This document shows, one piece after another, positions 29,481-38,800 of a stretch of 64,000 nucleotides of DNA. Position numbers and translations under genes: made by a program. The notes below the pieces were generated by a model. That model saw only the letters and a list, made by a program, of their open reading frames with translations. It ran no database searches and had not been told where the DNA came from. The DNA comes from Brevibacterium pigmentatum (lineage in GTDB: Bacteria; Actinomycetota; Actinomycetes; Actinomycetales; Brevibacteriaceae): contig NZ_CP050153.1 in the NCBI RefSeq assembly GCF_011617465.1, forward strand, positions 2,604,001 to 2,668,000, written 5' to 3'. Each line of letters starts with the position of its first letter. The first letter of the stretch is position 1.

Positions 29481-29534
29481 CGGCGAGCGCACTTGGACCG
29501 GCGAGTGCGAACGGATCGGCGAGTGCGGAACAAT
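29481..29534. repeat. three 18-bp tandem repeats upstream of the DUF2993 gene
   Basis: Units beginning CGGCGAGYGCR occur at 29481-29498, 29499-29516 and 29517-29534, ending seven bases before the next ATG. They may hold regulator sites or be slippage products. Confidence 0.55.
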
Positions 29535-29541
29535 AGAGCCC

Positions 29542-30273
29542 ATGACCACGGCGCAGACTCTTCAGTACCCGCAGCCGGACCGGCCACGACGTCGCAGCCG
29601 GCGGACGACGCTCATCGTCTCCGCTGTCGTCATCGTCCTCACCCTCATCATCGGTGTGATCGCGGCCGACCGCATCGTCGACTACACCACGGAGCAGCGC
29701 ATCGCCGACGGGCTCGCCGACTACGGTGAGACCGAGGTCTCCGTCGACGGCTTCTTCGTCCTCACGCAGCTGGCCTCCCGGGAGCTGAACTCGGTGCATG
29801 TCACCGCCGACGAGGCGACCTATGAGGGTGTCGACTTCACCGATGTCGATGCGAAACTCTATGACGTTCCGACCAGCGGGTCGAAGCCCATCGGCACCGT
29901 CGACGGTACGGCGGTGCTCCCCCACTCGACCCTCGACGAACTCGCCGCCGAGCATGCGAACCTGCCCGAGGGGATGTCCTTCACCACCGTCGGAGACGAG
30001 CTCTTCCTCAAGGGGTCGATGTTCGGTCAGGATCTGCTCGTGGGCATCGACCCGAAGGCCGACGGACGACGGGCCGTCGTCGACGCGACGACGATCAAGC
30101 TGGGGTCGGCGGAGTTCCCCCTCGACCGTCTGCCGGCGTTCCTCACCTCGGCGATCTCCGATATCGTCATCGATCTCGACTTCCTGCCCGCCGGACTCGA
30201 ACTCACCGACATCACCGCCACCGACTCGGGCCTGCAGGTCCGCCTCCACGGGTCCGGGGTCAGCATGCAGTAG
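29542..30273 (+). CDS. DUF2993 (LmeA-like) membrane-anchored protein
   Basis: The 243-residue protein has a basic cytoplasmic N-terminus (RPRRRSRRT), one transmembrane segment (LIVSAVVIVLTLIIGVIAA) and an extracytoplasmic DUF2993 domain (EQRIADGLADYGETEVSVDGFFVLTQL.. to the end). Related mycobacterial LmeA binds phospholipid and acts in mannan/lipoglycan synthesis; a similar envelope role is inferred. No Shine-Dalgarno sequence is evident. Confidence 0.8.
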   Translation: MTTAQTLQYPQPDRPRRRSRRTTLIVSAVVIVLTLIIGVIAADRIVDYTTEQRIADGLADYGETEVSVDGFFVLTQLASRELNSVHVTADEATYEGVDFTDVDAKLYDVPTSGSKPIGTVDGTAVLPHSTLDELAAEHANLPEGMSFTTVGDELFLKGSMFGQDLLVGIDPKADGRRAVVDATTIKLGSAEFPLDRLPAFLTSAISDIVIDLDFLPAGLELTDITATDSGLQVRLHGSGVSMQ

Positions 30274-30345
30274 ACGAACACGGCTGAACCCGCGCCGTCG
30301 ATTCTGGTGCGCGGACTCCCCGGCATCGGCTCAAGAGAGGACTCA

Positions 30346-31593
30346 ATGATGAGCATGATCAATCCCGTAAGCGAACGCGTCGCCTCCGAACTCACCGAGC
30401 TGTCGACGCTGACCGACTCCGAGCGTCCCGGCTGGACGAGACGTGCCCTCAGCGAGTTCGACGTCTCGGGTCGAGAATTCGCACGCAGGCTCATGCGGCA
30501 GGCCGGGATGGACACCCGCATCGACGGTGCCGGCAATGTCATCGGAGTGCTGCCCGGTCGCCTCGGTGGTCGACAGATCATGCTCGGCTCGCACACCGAC
30601 ACCGTTGACGGCGGCGGACGCTTCGACGGGATCGTCGGGGTGCTCGGCGCGATCGAGGTGGTGCGGCTCATCCGGGAGCACGGCATCCGCGTCGATCACG
30701 ATCTTGTGGTCGTGGTGTTCTTCAACGAGGAGCCCAACGAGTTCGGTCTCTTCTGTGTCGGCTCCCGCGCGATGACCGGTCAGGTCGACCGCAGCACCTT
30801 GGCGGTCACGGACCCGCACGGGCGCAGCCTCGCCGAGGCTCTGCCGGACTCACGCATCGACCCTGAGGAGTTCCTCAGCTCGGCCTACGATTTCACTCCA
30901 GTCACTGCGTTCCTCGAACTTCACATCGAGCAGGGCCCCGAGCTCGAACGCGCCGGTCGACAGATCGGCGTTGTCGAGACGATCACGGGAATCAACCACT
31001 TCCGGGCCCTCTTCACCGGCCGCCAGGACCATGCCGGCACCACCCCGATGGACGTGCGGGCCGATGCCGGCTGCGCCGCGGCCGGAACGGTGCTCGCCGT
31101 GGAATCGATCGCCGAATCGGGGACGAACACCCGCGGCACCAGCGGACAGATCCGCTTCACTCCCGAAGCCGTCAATGTCGTCTCGCAGATCGCGCAAGTC
31201 GAAGGTGAGTTCCGCGGCCCTGACGGCTCCTGGCTCAACGACGCACAGCGTCGCCTGACCGCTGCGGCCGGCACGGAGGCCGAGAAGCGCGGAGTCGAGG
31301 CAGAGATCGAGTGGACCACCGATGATGCGCCGGTCCCCCTGCACGAGTCGATCACCTCGACTATCACCGAGGTGACCGACGAATTCGGGCTCACTCGATC
31401 CACGATGTTCTCCGGAGCCGGACACGATGCCGGGATCATCGCAGCGAAGACCCAGGTCGGCATGATCTTCGTGCCTTCCGTCGACGGACGCAGCCACTGC
31501 CCTGAGGAGTTCACCGACTTCGCCGACATCATGCCCGGCATCTCTGTCCTGCTCGAAACCGTTCTGCGCATCGATCGCCGCAGTCGCGACTGA
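30346..31593 (+). CDS. M20-family amidohydrolase (N-carbamoyl-L-amino-acid hydrolase/allantoate amidohydrolase type)
   Basis: The 415-residue zinc enzyme shows the family motifs in order: GSHTDTVDGGGRFDGIVG (metal His/Asp), FFNEEPNEFG (catalytic and metal Glu), FLELHIEQGPELE (metal His), TGRQDHAGTTPMD (dimer-domain residues), FSGAGHDAGIIA and VDGRSHCPEEFT (final metal His). It hydrolyses a C-N bond in ureido compounds such as N-carbamoyl amino acids or allantoate. Start ATG 30346 has AGAGG nine bases upstream; nearby ATGs are alternatives. No hydantoinase neighbour is present. Confidence 0.9.
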   Translation: MMSMINPVSERVASELTELSTLTDSERPGWTRRALSEFDVSGREFARRLMRQAGMDTRIDGAGNVIGVLPGRLGGRQIMLGSHTDTVDGGGRFDGIVGVLGAIEVVRLIREHGIRVDHDLVVVVFFNEEPNEFGLFCVGSRAMTGQVDRSTLAVTDPHGRSLAEALPDSRIDPEEFLSSAYDFTPVTAFLELHIEQGPELERAGRQIGVVETITGINHFRALFTGRQDHAGTTPMDVRADAGCAAAGTVLAVESIAESGTNTRGTSGQIRFTPEAVNVVSQIAQVEGEFRGPDGSWLNDAQRRLTAAAGTEAEKRGVEAEIEWTTDDAPVPLHESITSTITEVTDEFGLTRSTMFSGAGHDAGIIAAKTQVGMIFVPSVDGRSHCPEEFTDFADIMPGISVLLETVLRIDRRSRD

Positions 31594-31606
31594 TAGCGGG
31601 GGCGGG

Positions 31607-31612
31607 TAATGT
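31607..31612 (+). promoter_or_regulatory. -10 box of a leaderless promoter
   Basis: TAATGT lies seven bases before the GTG at 31620. Confidence 0.45.
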
Positions 31613-31619
31613 TCCGGTC

Positions 31620-33170
31620 GTGACGACTCCCATTCCCGCCGAAACCGCCGACGACTCCAGACGCTACCGCCCCGACCCGACCGTCCTGAACGCACTGACC
31701 TCACCGAGGCTGCTCACCCGTGAGGTCCTCGCCGGACTCGTCGTCGGGCTCGCCCTCATCCCCGAGGCGATCGCGTTCTCGATCATCGCCGGGGTCGATC
31801 CGAAGGTCGGGCTGTTCTCCGCTTTCATCATGGCGACCTCGATCGCGTTCCTCGGCGGGCGTCCGGCCATGATCTCGGCGGCAACCGGAGCGGTGGCGCT
31901 CGTCATCGCCCCCGTCGCCCGCGAGCACGGGATGGACATGTTCATCGCCACCGTCATGCTCGCCGGTGTGTTCCAGATCCTGCTGGCAGTGGCGGGCGTG
32001 GCAAAGCTCATCCGGTTCATCCCCCGCAGCGTCATGGTCGGGTTCGTCAACGCCCTGTCGATCCTCGTCTTCGCAGCTCAGGTCCCCCACGTCATCGGAG
32101 TGCCGTGGATGGTCTACCCGCTGCTGGCCATCGGCATCGTCGTGCTCGTGTTCATGCCGAAGCTGACGAAGATCGTGCCGGCGCCGCTGGTCACGATCGT
32201 GCTCATCACCGGCATCGCCATCGTCTTCGCCATCGATGTCCCCACCGTCAGCGATCAGGGCGAGCTGCCTCGCAGCCTGCCCGAGCTCTTCATTCCGGAC
32301 ATCCCGCTGACTTGGCAGACCTTCACCACGATCGCGCCCTATTCGCTGGCCATGGCTCTGGTCGGGCTGATGGAATCGCTCATGACCGCCAAACTCGTTG
32401 ACGAGATCACCGACACGCACTCGAACAAGACCCGCGAGTCCTGGGGCCAGGGTGCCGCGAACATGATCTCCGGCCTCTTCGGCGGTATGGGCGGCTGCGC
32501 GATGATCGGGCAGACGATGATCAACGTCCGTGCCTCGGGTGCGAGGACCCGGATCTCGACGTTCATGGCCGGAGCGTTCCTGCTCATCCTCGTCGTCGTG
32601 CTCGGCGACGTCGTGGGCATGATCCCAATGGTCGCGCTCGCTGCAATCATGATGATGGTCTGCGTCGACACCTTCGACTGGCATTCGATCCGCCCCTCGA
32701 CGCTGAAGATGCTGCCGAAGTCCGAGACCTTCGTCATGATCGCCACCGTTGCGGTCGTCGTCGCCACCGGCAACCTCGCCATCGGCGTCGTCGTCGGAGT
32801 GTTCGTGGCCAGTGTGCTCTTCGTTCGGCGGGTCGCCCACTTCGTCACCGTCGAACGCACGATCACCAGATCCGCGGCAGGTCCGGATGGGGACGATTCC
32901 ACCGACACCGAGGCGGTTGCCCGCTATGTGGTCCGCGGCGAGCTCTTCTTCGCCTCGTCGAACGATCTGACGACTCAGTTCCGATACACGCACGATCCCG
33001 ATCACGTCGTCATCGATATGACGGAATCACATGTCTGGGACGCGTCGACCGTGGCCGCCCTCGACGCGATCGTGACGAAGTACGAAGCGCTGGGCACGCG
33101 CGTGGAGATCACCGGAATGAACGCCTATACCGAGACACTGCATGCTCGGCTCTCCGGCGGGCTGGGGTAG
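31620..33170 (+). CDS. SulP-family anion transporter with STAS domain (second copy)
   Basis: The 516-residue protein has the SulP core ([33 protein letters not shown], in two adjacent segments, and [25 protein letters not shown]) and a short STAS tail ([21 protein letters not shown]). [13 protein letters not shown] and [19 protein letters not shown] are typical of marine-type bicarbonate/sulfate SulPs. The function is Na+ or H+ coupled anion uptake; the substrate is not assignable. It probably has its own leaderless promoter 27 bases after the amidohydrolase stop. Confidence 0.9.
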   Translation: MTTPIPAETADDSRRYRPDPTVLNALTSPRLLTREVLAGLVVGLALIPEAIAFSIIAGVDPKVGLFSAFIMATSIAFLGGRPAMISAATGAVALVIAPVAREHGMDMFIATVMLAGVFQILLAVAGVAKLIRFIPRSVMVGFVNALSILVFAAQVPHVIGVPWMVYPLLAIGIVVLVFMPKLTKIVPAPLVTIVLITGIAIVFAIDVPTVSDQGELPRSLPELFIPDIPLTWQTFTTIAPYSLAMALVGLMESLMTAKLVDEITDTHSNKTRESWGQGAANMISGLFGGMGGCAMIGQTMINVRASGARTRISTFMAGAFLLILVVVLGDVVGMIPMVALAAIMMMVCVDTFDWHSIRPSTLKMLPKSETFVMIATVAVVVATGNLAIGVVVGVFVASVLFVRRVAHFVTVERTITRSAAGPDGDDSTDTEAVARYVVRGELFFASSNDLTTQFRYTHDPDHVVIDMTESHVWDASTVAALDAIVTKYEALGTRVEITGMNAYTETLHARLSGGLG

Positions 33171-33216
33171 GTCCCCGGCGACGCTGCGCAGAGGCTCGTG
33201 TGCCCTCAGCTCCCCC

Positions 33217-33276
33217 GATAAGTGTGGCCAGATTGCCATTTTCGCGCCCGAAGCGTGCAATCTGGCCACACTTATC
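33217..33276. repeat. 60-bp nested palindrome
   Basis: A perfect 20-bp inverted repeat (33217-33236 with 33257-33276, beginning GATAAGTGTGGCCAGATTGC) encloses a 20-bp loop with a TTCG..CGAA dyad. It lies 46 bases after the SulP stop, so it may end that transcript, but there is no T tract. Its size resembles the 7467-7522 element; the sequence does not. Confidence 0.8.
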
Positions 33277-33306
33277 TCCCGTTGACGCGGTGTGCAGAGG
33301 GTCGGT

Positions 33307-33312
33307 TAGACT
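33307..33312 (+). promoter_or_regulatory. -10 box before a small ORF
   Basis: TAGACT with the ATG at 33320 seven bases further, the same spacing as the other leaderless candidates. Confidence 0.4.
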
Positions 33313-33319
33313 GCAACGG

Positions 33320-33469
33320 ATGATTTCCACCATGCGCGGCGCCGATTTCAGGCCGCAGGTGTGGGTGCTCGGACATTCCGGCACCAACGGCTACATCACC
33401 TCCTGGGGCATGATGCTCTCCGGCACTGCCCCATTGCCTGCCGGATCACCACTCCGGCCCTCTCCCTGA
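33320..33469 (+). CDS. possible 49-residue leaderless small protein
   Basis: The ORF begins MISTMRGADFRPQVWVLGHS and ends in a Pro-rich tail ..GSPLRPSP. The -10 TAGACT at ideal leaderless spacing is its main support. No homolog is recognised. It could be a leader ORF for nhaA, 113 bases downstream, or the remnant of a larger gene. Confidence 0.35.
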   Translation: MISTMRGADFRPQVWVLGHSGTNGYITSWGMMLSGTAPLPAGSPLRPSP

Positions 33470-33582
33470 GCAGAAGATGACACTCGCCCCCGCCTCGGCG
33501 ACCTAGCGGTGACCTGACGGGGCGACCACTCGCACATTTCGGGCCGGACATGCACAGACTCCGGCAACGAAATGGAATCATC

Positions 33583-34869
33583 GTGACCTCACCTTCCCTC
33601 GCCACATCTCCCGGTTCCCGCCTGCTTGCGACGCTGCGCCGCGACACCGTCGGCGGCGCATTGCTCCTCATCGCCGCTGCTGCCGCTCTGATCTGGGCCA
33701 ACTCTCCGGCATCGGCCGGATACCTCGCGATCCGAGACTGGGAGTTCGGCTATGAACCCTGGCACCTGCGGCTGGGCATCGGGCAGTGGGCCTCCGACGG
33801 ACTGCTCGCGGTCTTCTTCTTCCTCGTCGGCATCGAACTCAAGGCGGAATTCACCCGCGGTGACCTGCGCCGGCTCCGCACCGCCGTCGTCCCGATCACT
33901 GCGGCGGCCGGTGGAGTCCTCGTCCCCGCCCTCATCTGCGCGGCCTTTCTGCTCACCCGCCCGGAGCTGATGCGCGGCTGGGCCATTCCCACCGCGACCG
34001 ACATCGCCTTCGCAGTGGCCGTCCTCGCGATCGTCGGATCCCATCTGCCCAAGGCTCTGCGTCTCTTCCTGCTGACTCTGGCCGCGGTCGACGACCTATT
34101 GGCGATCGCCATCATCGCGATCTTCTATACCGAGACCATCGCGATTCTCCCCCTCGCCACCGCGCTTGGAGTCGTCATCGTCTACGGACTCATCGCAAGT
34201 CGTTTCCGTCGCATCTTCGTCGAGCGCGCCTGGGCCACATGGGTCGTTCTCCTCCCCCTCGGGCTCGTCGCCTGGGCGCTCATGCACGCCTCAGGTGTCC
34301 ACGCGACCATCGCCGGAGTGCTGCTGGGTTTCACGATCCCCGCAGTCGTCGGCCGTGCTTCGAACCAAACGCCCGCTGCCTCCGGCGGTCACTCATGCGA
34401 AGGCGAGGCCCAGTCCGGAATCGACCTCGCCGAGGCGCTCGAACACCGTATACGACCGCTGTCGGCCGGGCTCGCCGTCCCGGTCTTCGCCTTCTTCGCC
34501 GCCGGTGTCGATATCGGAGGAACTGACGGCCTGGTATCGGCGTTCTCCCATCCCCTGACCTACGGAATCATGGCGGCACTGGTCGTGGGCAAGCCGGTGG
34601 GCATCCTCGCCTCCACATGGCTGGTCAGCCGGTTCACCGCAGGTTTGGATCCCAGCCTACGTTGGGCCGACCTCACCGGCATCGGACTGCTTGCCGGAAT
34701 CGGCTTCACCGTCTCTCTCCTCGTCGCCGAACTCAGCTTCACCGCCGGTTCGGTCGAACACGATGTTGCGAAGGTCGCCGTTCTCAGCGCCTCTCTGCTC
34801 TCGGCAGTACTCGCCGCGCTCATCCTCACTGCCCGTAATGCCCATCACCGTCGCCTGTCGCAGGAGTGA
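33583..34869 (+). CDS. nhaA: Na+/H+ antiporter NhaA
   Basis: NhaA exchanges protons for sodium at alkaline pH. About 12 helices are visible, with [37 protein letters not shown], the paired active-site Asp-Asp in [18 protein letters not shown], and [21 protein letters not shown] near the end. The product is about 428 residues from GTG 33583 (GGA nine bases upstream); ATG 33550 is an alternative. A hydrophilic loop of about 30 residues ([20 protein letters not shown]) is longer than in enterobacterial NhaA. A second NhaA, fused to a thioredoxin domain, is at 49674. Confidence 0.93.
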   Translation: MTSPSLATSPGSRLLATLRRDTVGGALLLIAAAAALIWANSPASAGYLAIRDWEFGYEPWHLRLGIGQWASDGLLAVFFFLVGIELKAEFTRGDLRRLRTAVVPITAAAGGVLVPALICAAFLLTRPELMRGWAIPTATDIAFAVAVLAIVGSHLPKALRLFLLTLAAVDDLLAIAIIAIFYTETIAILPLATALGVVIVYGLIASRFRRIFVERAWATWVVLLPLGLVAWALMHASGVHATIAGVLLGFTIPAVVGRASNQTPAASGGHSCEGEAQSGIDLAEALEHRIRPLSAGLAVPVFAFFAAGVDIGGTDGLVSAFSHPLTYGIMAALVVGKPVGILASTWLVSRFTAGLDPSLRWADLTGIGLLAGIGFTVSLLVAELSFTAGSVEHDVAKVAVLSASLLSAVLAALILTARNAHHRRLSQE

Positions 34870-35008
34870 AGGAGGTCGGTGACCGGCGAATCCGCATCAT
34901 GTGATTGCCAGTTCCGACACAGACTGCCGCACTAGGATTCGAACCGTCCCTGTTCATCCCGACGACCAACATCGACAGAGCATTCGACCAACTGAGAAGG
35001 ACCGTGCC

Positions 35009-35377
35009 ATGGCATTCGACAAGTTTCTCAACAAGGCCAAGAACCTCGCCAATGATCCCAAGGTCAAGGACAAACTCAATTCGGACAAGGGCGAGAAGAT
35101 CACTGACTCAGTCCTCGACAAAGCCGCCGGCGTCGCCGACTCGCTGACCGGGGGCAAGCACTCGGACAAGATCAAGAAGGCCCGGGATGCGGCGGATAAC
35201 GCCATCGGCAATGACCGTGGCCAGACCGGTGGAACGAACCGTGGAGACGATCAGCCCGGTGGCGCGAACCGCAACGACGTTCGCGGGAACGACGTCCGCG
35301 GAGACGATCAGACCGGCGGAGCGAACCGTCGTGACGATGGCTTCGACGGCGACAATGGATCAGCCGGAAGCCGCTGA
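35009..35377 (+). CDS. MT0933-family (Rv0909-like) antitoxin-type protein
   Basis: The 122-residue product starts at ATG 35009 (AAGGACC). Its first half (FLNKAKNLANDPKVKDKL.., SVLDKAAGVADSLTGGKHSDKI, IKKARDAADNAIG) fits the small helical MT0933 antitoxin family. The rest is a Gly/Asn/Asp/Arg-rich repeat (GGANR, VRGNDVRGDD) and probably disordered. No SRPBCC-type toxin (the Rv0910 partner) is next to it. A role as a toxin antidote is therefore uncertain; a stress-related small protein is possible. Confidence 0.6.
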   Translation: MAFDKFLNKAKNLANDPKVKDKLNSDKGEKITDSVLDKAAGVADSLTGGKHSDKIKKARDAADNAIGNDRGQTGGTNRGDDQPGGANRNDVRGNDVRGDDQTGGANRRDDGFDGDNGSAGSR

Positions 35378-35399
35378 CCACTGATCTTCTGCATCAGCT

Positions 35400-35435
35400 G
35401 TTCGAGCCCCTGCCGACCACGGCAGGGGCTCGAAC
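35400..35435. terminator. bidirectional terminator
   Basis: A 16-bp perfect stem (35400-35415 with 35420-35435, core CGAGCCCCTGCCG) with a 4-base loop lies between convergent genes and is followed by TCTGTTC. Confidence 0.8.
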
Positions 35436-35498
35436 TCTGTTCGGCGGTGCCCTGCGACACAGCAGAGGCAGAGACGCAGTGCGGTCGGCAACGCAGAC

Positions 35499-36236
35499 TC
35501 AGGAATCGATCTCCGGGGTCGGCAGGGATGCCGGGTCGGCGTCGATCGTGATCCGCACCGCGTCGATGGCGGTGTGATCGCGCAGCAGCTCCTCGCCCGA
35601 CACCTCCCACCCATCTCCCTTCTTCTCGCCGCACGACTCGCTGTGCGGAGAGATGACCTCACAGTCGACGGCGGTGATCGGCGCCTCGGACTCGATGACG
35701 AGGTCGCCGCGGTCCAAGGGCCGGAAGTACACGACAATGCCGCGGCCCTGTTTCCCGTGGACGTCTGCGGCCGGCACCGCCGCCCCGGCAACCTCGTAGT
35801 CGAGGACGCCGCGGTGAGATCCTGCAGCGAGTTTGTCCGTGGAGAAGCCGATGTCGACGGAATGCAGCTCTTTCTCGATGGACGCCTCCGCTTTGGTCGA
35901 ATCGATGGTTCCTCGCGGATTCGAATAATCCGTCCGCAGGTACGGCGGCAGCAGGGACTCAGTATCTGGCAGGCGGAATCCGTCGTGGATGTCACCGCCG
36001 AACGACCATTTCATATCCCGCGCGAGCTCGAATCTCGTGTCCAGCCGCACCGAGTAGCTGCCATCGGCGGCGATGCTGAGCGTGTGCTCAGCGGTTTTGC
36101 TGCGCAACGGATTCGGTGCTGCGTCCACCCAACTGGGCACGGCAACCGCGGTCACGATCATCGCGGTGAGGGCGAGCGCTGCCAGCGAGGACGAACCGCG
36201 GCGGCGCCTGGTTCCTCGTTTGATCTCTCTCATCAC
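35499..36236 (-). CDS. exported protein of unknown function
   Basis: The 245-residue product has an N-terminal signal/anchor (basic MREIKRGTRRRRG, then LAALALTAMIVTAVAVPSWVDA). It then has a beta-rich extracytoplasmic domain with a Cys pair (VDCEVIS, SESCGEKK) that may form a disulfide. GTG 36236 overlaps the upstream stop (GTGA); ATG 36233 is an alternative. The fold pattern (TLSIAADGSYSVRLDTRFEL) resembles the N-terminal domain of DUF2207 proteins, which is only a weak impression. It is coupled to the next gene, whose product has similar topology. Confidence 0.65.
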   Translation of the reverse strand: MMREIKRGTRRRRGSSSLAALALTAMIVTAVAVPSWVDAAPNPLRSKTAEHTLSIAADGSYSVRLDTRFELARDMKWSFGGDIHDGFRLPDTESLLPPYLRTDYSNPRGTIDSTKAEASIEKELHSVDIGFSTDKLAAGSHRGVLDYEVAGAAVPAADVHGKQGRGIVVYFRPLDRGDLVIESEAPITAVDCEVISPHSESCGEKKGDGWEVSGEELLRDHTAIDAVRITIDADPASLPTPEIDS

Positions 36237-37093
36237 TGCCTCTCATATGCACGGATCGGGGATGCAGTCATTCCTGCGGGAGGGGTGAAGGCGATGACGT
36301 CATGACTGTCGGTCAGGGACTCCCGCCAGACCACGCGGGCGCCGGCCTCCGAGTCTTCACCATCATCGACTCGTGCGAATGCTGCAGCGTCGCAGCCATC
36401 ACCGAGTTCGAAGTCGACGTTGTCGGCCGGACAATGCACCGGCCCGTCGGTGTCGATGTTCAAAGTGTGTGTCTTCTGCGTGTGCTGACCATTGCCGATC
36501 ACGGGGATGGGCACGGCGAAGACATCCTCGCCGGCCACGGTGATGAATACCTCGTCGAGGACGTATTCGAGTTCGATGACGTGTCGGCCTTCGCTCCACT
36601 GTCCGGTCTTTCCGTCGGAATCCTCCGGGTTGAACTTGAAGTGCGCCTCCGGGGGGTCAAAGCCCTGCTCCCTCTCTTCATCGACGGCGATGTCCAACTC
36701 TCCGAGTGTCTTCGGTGAGGTCCGAGTCGAGTCGTCGGCTGTGCTCAGCTCGACGGCGCTGAGCGAAGACAGTTTCGGCATCATCGCCAGTCGGTTCCCG
36801 GTCTGAGGATTCCGACCCACTCCTGCATCACTGATCCACAGACCGACCGGTTCTCCGCCTTCAGGCGGGGTCTCGTAGATCAGCCTTTGGCGGATCTGCA
36901 CGGTCCCGTCCCTCTGCGGGGCCACCTCGGTGATGGATTCCTGCGGGGTCAGCGCATGCTCGGACAGACGTTCGGTCTCCGGGTCCGGCGGTGCCGACCG
37001 CAGCACCAGCGCGGTGACGATCACGCCGATGACGACGACAGCGACGGCGGTGAACGCGATGCCGACGAGGAGGAGCAGCTTGGAACGGGTCAT
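36233..37093 (-). CDS. membrane-anchored extracytoplasmic protein of unknown function
   Basis: The 286-residue product has one N-terminal helix (LLLLVGIAFTAVAVVVIGVIVTALVL) and an exported domain. That domain has DGTVQIRQRLIYETPPEGGE, an acidic middle, the hydrophobic strand VIELEYVLDEVFITVAGEDVFAVP, and two Cys (VHCPADN, DGCDAAAF). Like its downstream neighbour it may be a DUF2207-like ectodomain, with low certainty. The two genes form one operon and perhaps one complex. The ~190-base gap to glsA upstream is divergent. Confidence 0.65.
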   Translation of the reverse strand: MTRSKLLLLVGIAFTAVAVVVIGVIVTALVLRSAPPDPETERLSEHALTPQESITEVAPQRDGTVQIRQRLIYETPPEGGEPVGLWISDAGVGRNPQTGNRLAMMPKLSSLSAVELSTADDSTRTSPKTLGELDIAVDEEREQGFDPPEAHFKFNPEDSDGKTGQWSEGRHVIELEYVLDEVFITVAGEDVFAVPIPVIGNGQHTQKTHTLNIDTDGPVHCPADNVDFELGDGCDAAAFARVDDGEDSEAGARVVWRESLTDSHDVIAFTPPAGMTASPIRAYERQ

Positions 37094-37286
37094 GACTTCA
37101 CACTAGGGTCAGGACCCGTCACAGGAGCCGCACATTCGGTGCCAGACCTGGAACATGCCAGGACCGGATCGGCCGATTCATCGGCTCAGTCACCGACACA
37201 CAGCGGGCAGCGAGCGAGTGTGTGAGAATGGCAGTCTGCGTCAAGCCACGCTGTGCCGACCGACCACTACTGCAGCAGGAGGTGCC

Positions 37287-38618
37287 ATGCGATCGCCCAT
37301 TCCGGATTTCCTCGATGAGACGCTCGACCGATTCCGACCGGATCGGTCCGGCGAGAATGCGGACTACATCCCGGACCTCGCAGCAGCGGATCCGGAGAAG
37401 CTCGCGATCTGCATCTCCACCCTCGACGGCGTCGGATACACCTCCGGCGATGCCGACCACGAGTTCTCGATCCAGTCGATGTCGAAGCCCTTCATCTACG
37501 GCCTCGCCCTCGAACAGGAGGGTCTGGCCGGAGTCCTCGAGAAGGTCGGCGTCGAACCCAGCGGTGAGAAGTTCAATGAGCTCTCCCTGGACAAGAAGTC
37601 CGGCCGCCCGCTCAACCCGATGATCAACGCCGGGGCCATGACCATCCACTCCATCCTCGGCGATCCCGGTGCAGGACTGGCCGAACGCACGGAGATCGTG
37701 CGTGCCGGGCTCTCCCGCTTCGCCGGCCGAGAGTTAACGATCGACGACTCGGTGGCCGACGGCGAATGGCGTGAGGCTTACCGCAACGTCGCCATCGCGA
37801 ACATGCTCCGGTCCTACGACATCTTCTACGACGACCCCGACGAGGTGGTCCGCGGCTATATCGAACAATGCTCGATCACCGTCACCGTCAAGGACCTCGC
37901 CATCATGGCCTCGACCCTCGCCGGGGGCGGGATCAATCCGCTGACCGGTGAGCAGGTGCTCTCTCCCAGGGTCAACCGGCAGGTGCTCGCGGTCATGATG
38001 ACATGCGGCATGTACGACGCGGCAGGCGACTGGATGACGGAGATCGGGATTCCCGCCAAGAGCGGCGTCTCCGGCGGCGTCTTCGGCGTCATGCCAGGTC
38101 AGGTCGGCATTGCCACGTTCTCTCCGCGCCTGGACAAGCACGGCACGAGCGTCCGCGGGTCGAAGATCTTCCAGGACCTCTCCGACCGGTTGAGCCTGCA
38201 CATCATGGATGCACCGGAACCGGCCCGCTCGATCATCCGCCGTGACCGTCGCTTCGTCGATTCCGAGGGCAAGATGGTCCGCATCTGCAGCCTGCAGGGC
38301 CTCATCCAGTGGAGCGGTTCGGAGAACGTCCTGCGCACGATGGACGAGCCCGGTTCCACCACGAACACCTTCGTCCTCGACCTGCGCCGAGTCAATGAGA
38401 TCAACTCCATCGCCCGGAGCATGCTCACCGAGGCGCTGTCGCGCATGAAGGACGACGGAATCCGCGTGGTGCTGCTCGACCCCGACGACATGATGCAGTG
38501 CAAGGGACCGAACTCCCCGCTTCCCGGCGTGCAGATCCTCGATTCTCTCAAATCGGTCAAGGGACTCAAACGCATCCGCGACGATCGCCGCCGAGAGATG
38601 GCCGACCGCGCCCACTGA
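37287..38618 (+). CDS. glsA: glutaminase with C-terminal STAS domain
   Basis: The enzyme hydrolyses glutamine to glutamate and ammonia with a serine beta-lactamase-like fold. The catalytic motif FSIQSMSKPFIYGLAL (Ser-x-x-Lys) is at about residues 60-75, with NPMINAGAMTIHSI and the conserved Tyr/Lys segments (YRNVAIANML; GIPAKSGVSGGVFGVMPG). It is 443 residues, some 130 longer than the usual ~310. The extra C-terminus is a STAS-like domain (STTNTFVLDLRRVNEINSIARSMLTEAL, VVLLDPDDMM). ATG 37287 has GCAGGAGG upstream. Confidence 0.92.
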   Translation: MRSPIPDFLDETLDRFRPDRSGENADYIPDLAAADPEKLAICISTLDGVGYTSGDADHEFSIQSMSKPFIYGLALEQEGLAGVLEKVGVEPSGEKFNELSLDKKSGRPLNPMINAGAMTIHSILGDPGAGLAERTEIVRAGLSRFAGRELTIDDSVADGEWREAYRNVAIANMLRSYDIFYDDPDEVVRGYIEQCSITVTVKDLAIMASTLAGGGINPLTGEQVLSPRVNRQVLAVMMTCGMYDAAGDWMTEIGIPAKSGVSGGVFGVMPGQVGIATFSPRLDKHGTSVRGSKIFQDLSDRLSLHIMDAPEPARSIIRRDRRFVDSEGKMVRICSLQGLIQWSGSENVLRTMDEPGSTTNTFVLDLRRVNEINSIARSMLTEALSRMKDDGIRVVLLDPDDMMQCKGPNSPLPGVQILDSLKSVKGLKRIRDDRRREMADRAH

Positions 38619-38705
38619 CGGCCATGGCGGGTGGTCGAGGCCAGCGGCAGGAACGGTGCGAAACCGTCCGCTGAGACCCGAGGTCGGCCGTTGGAACGGG
38701 TTTGA

Positions 38706-38724
38706 TAAGGTGAGCCTTACCGAA
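38706..38724 (+). promoter_or_regulatory. IdeR/DtxR iron box
   Basis: TAAGGTGAGCCTTACCGAA matches the 19-bp DtxR/IdeR consensus TWAGGTWAGSCTWACCTWA at about 15 positions. It lies 76 bases before the siderophore-interacting protein gene and implies repression by iron. Confidence 0.75.
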
Positions 38725-38800
38725 TCCCTGCGCCGAGGCGGCTTCGCCCTCCGAAGTCGACCTGAGCTTTCAGGGGTACCCCGTTTGAGAAAGGCCGCCT

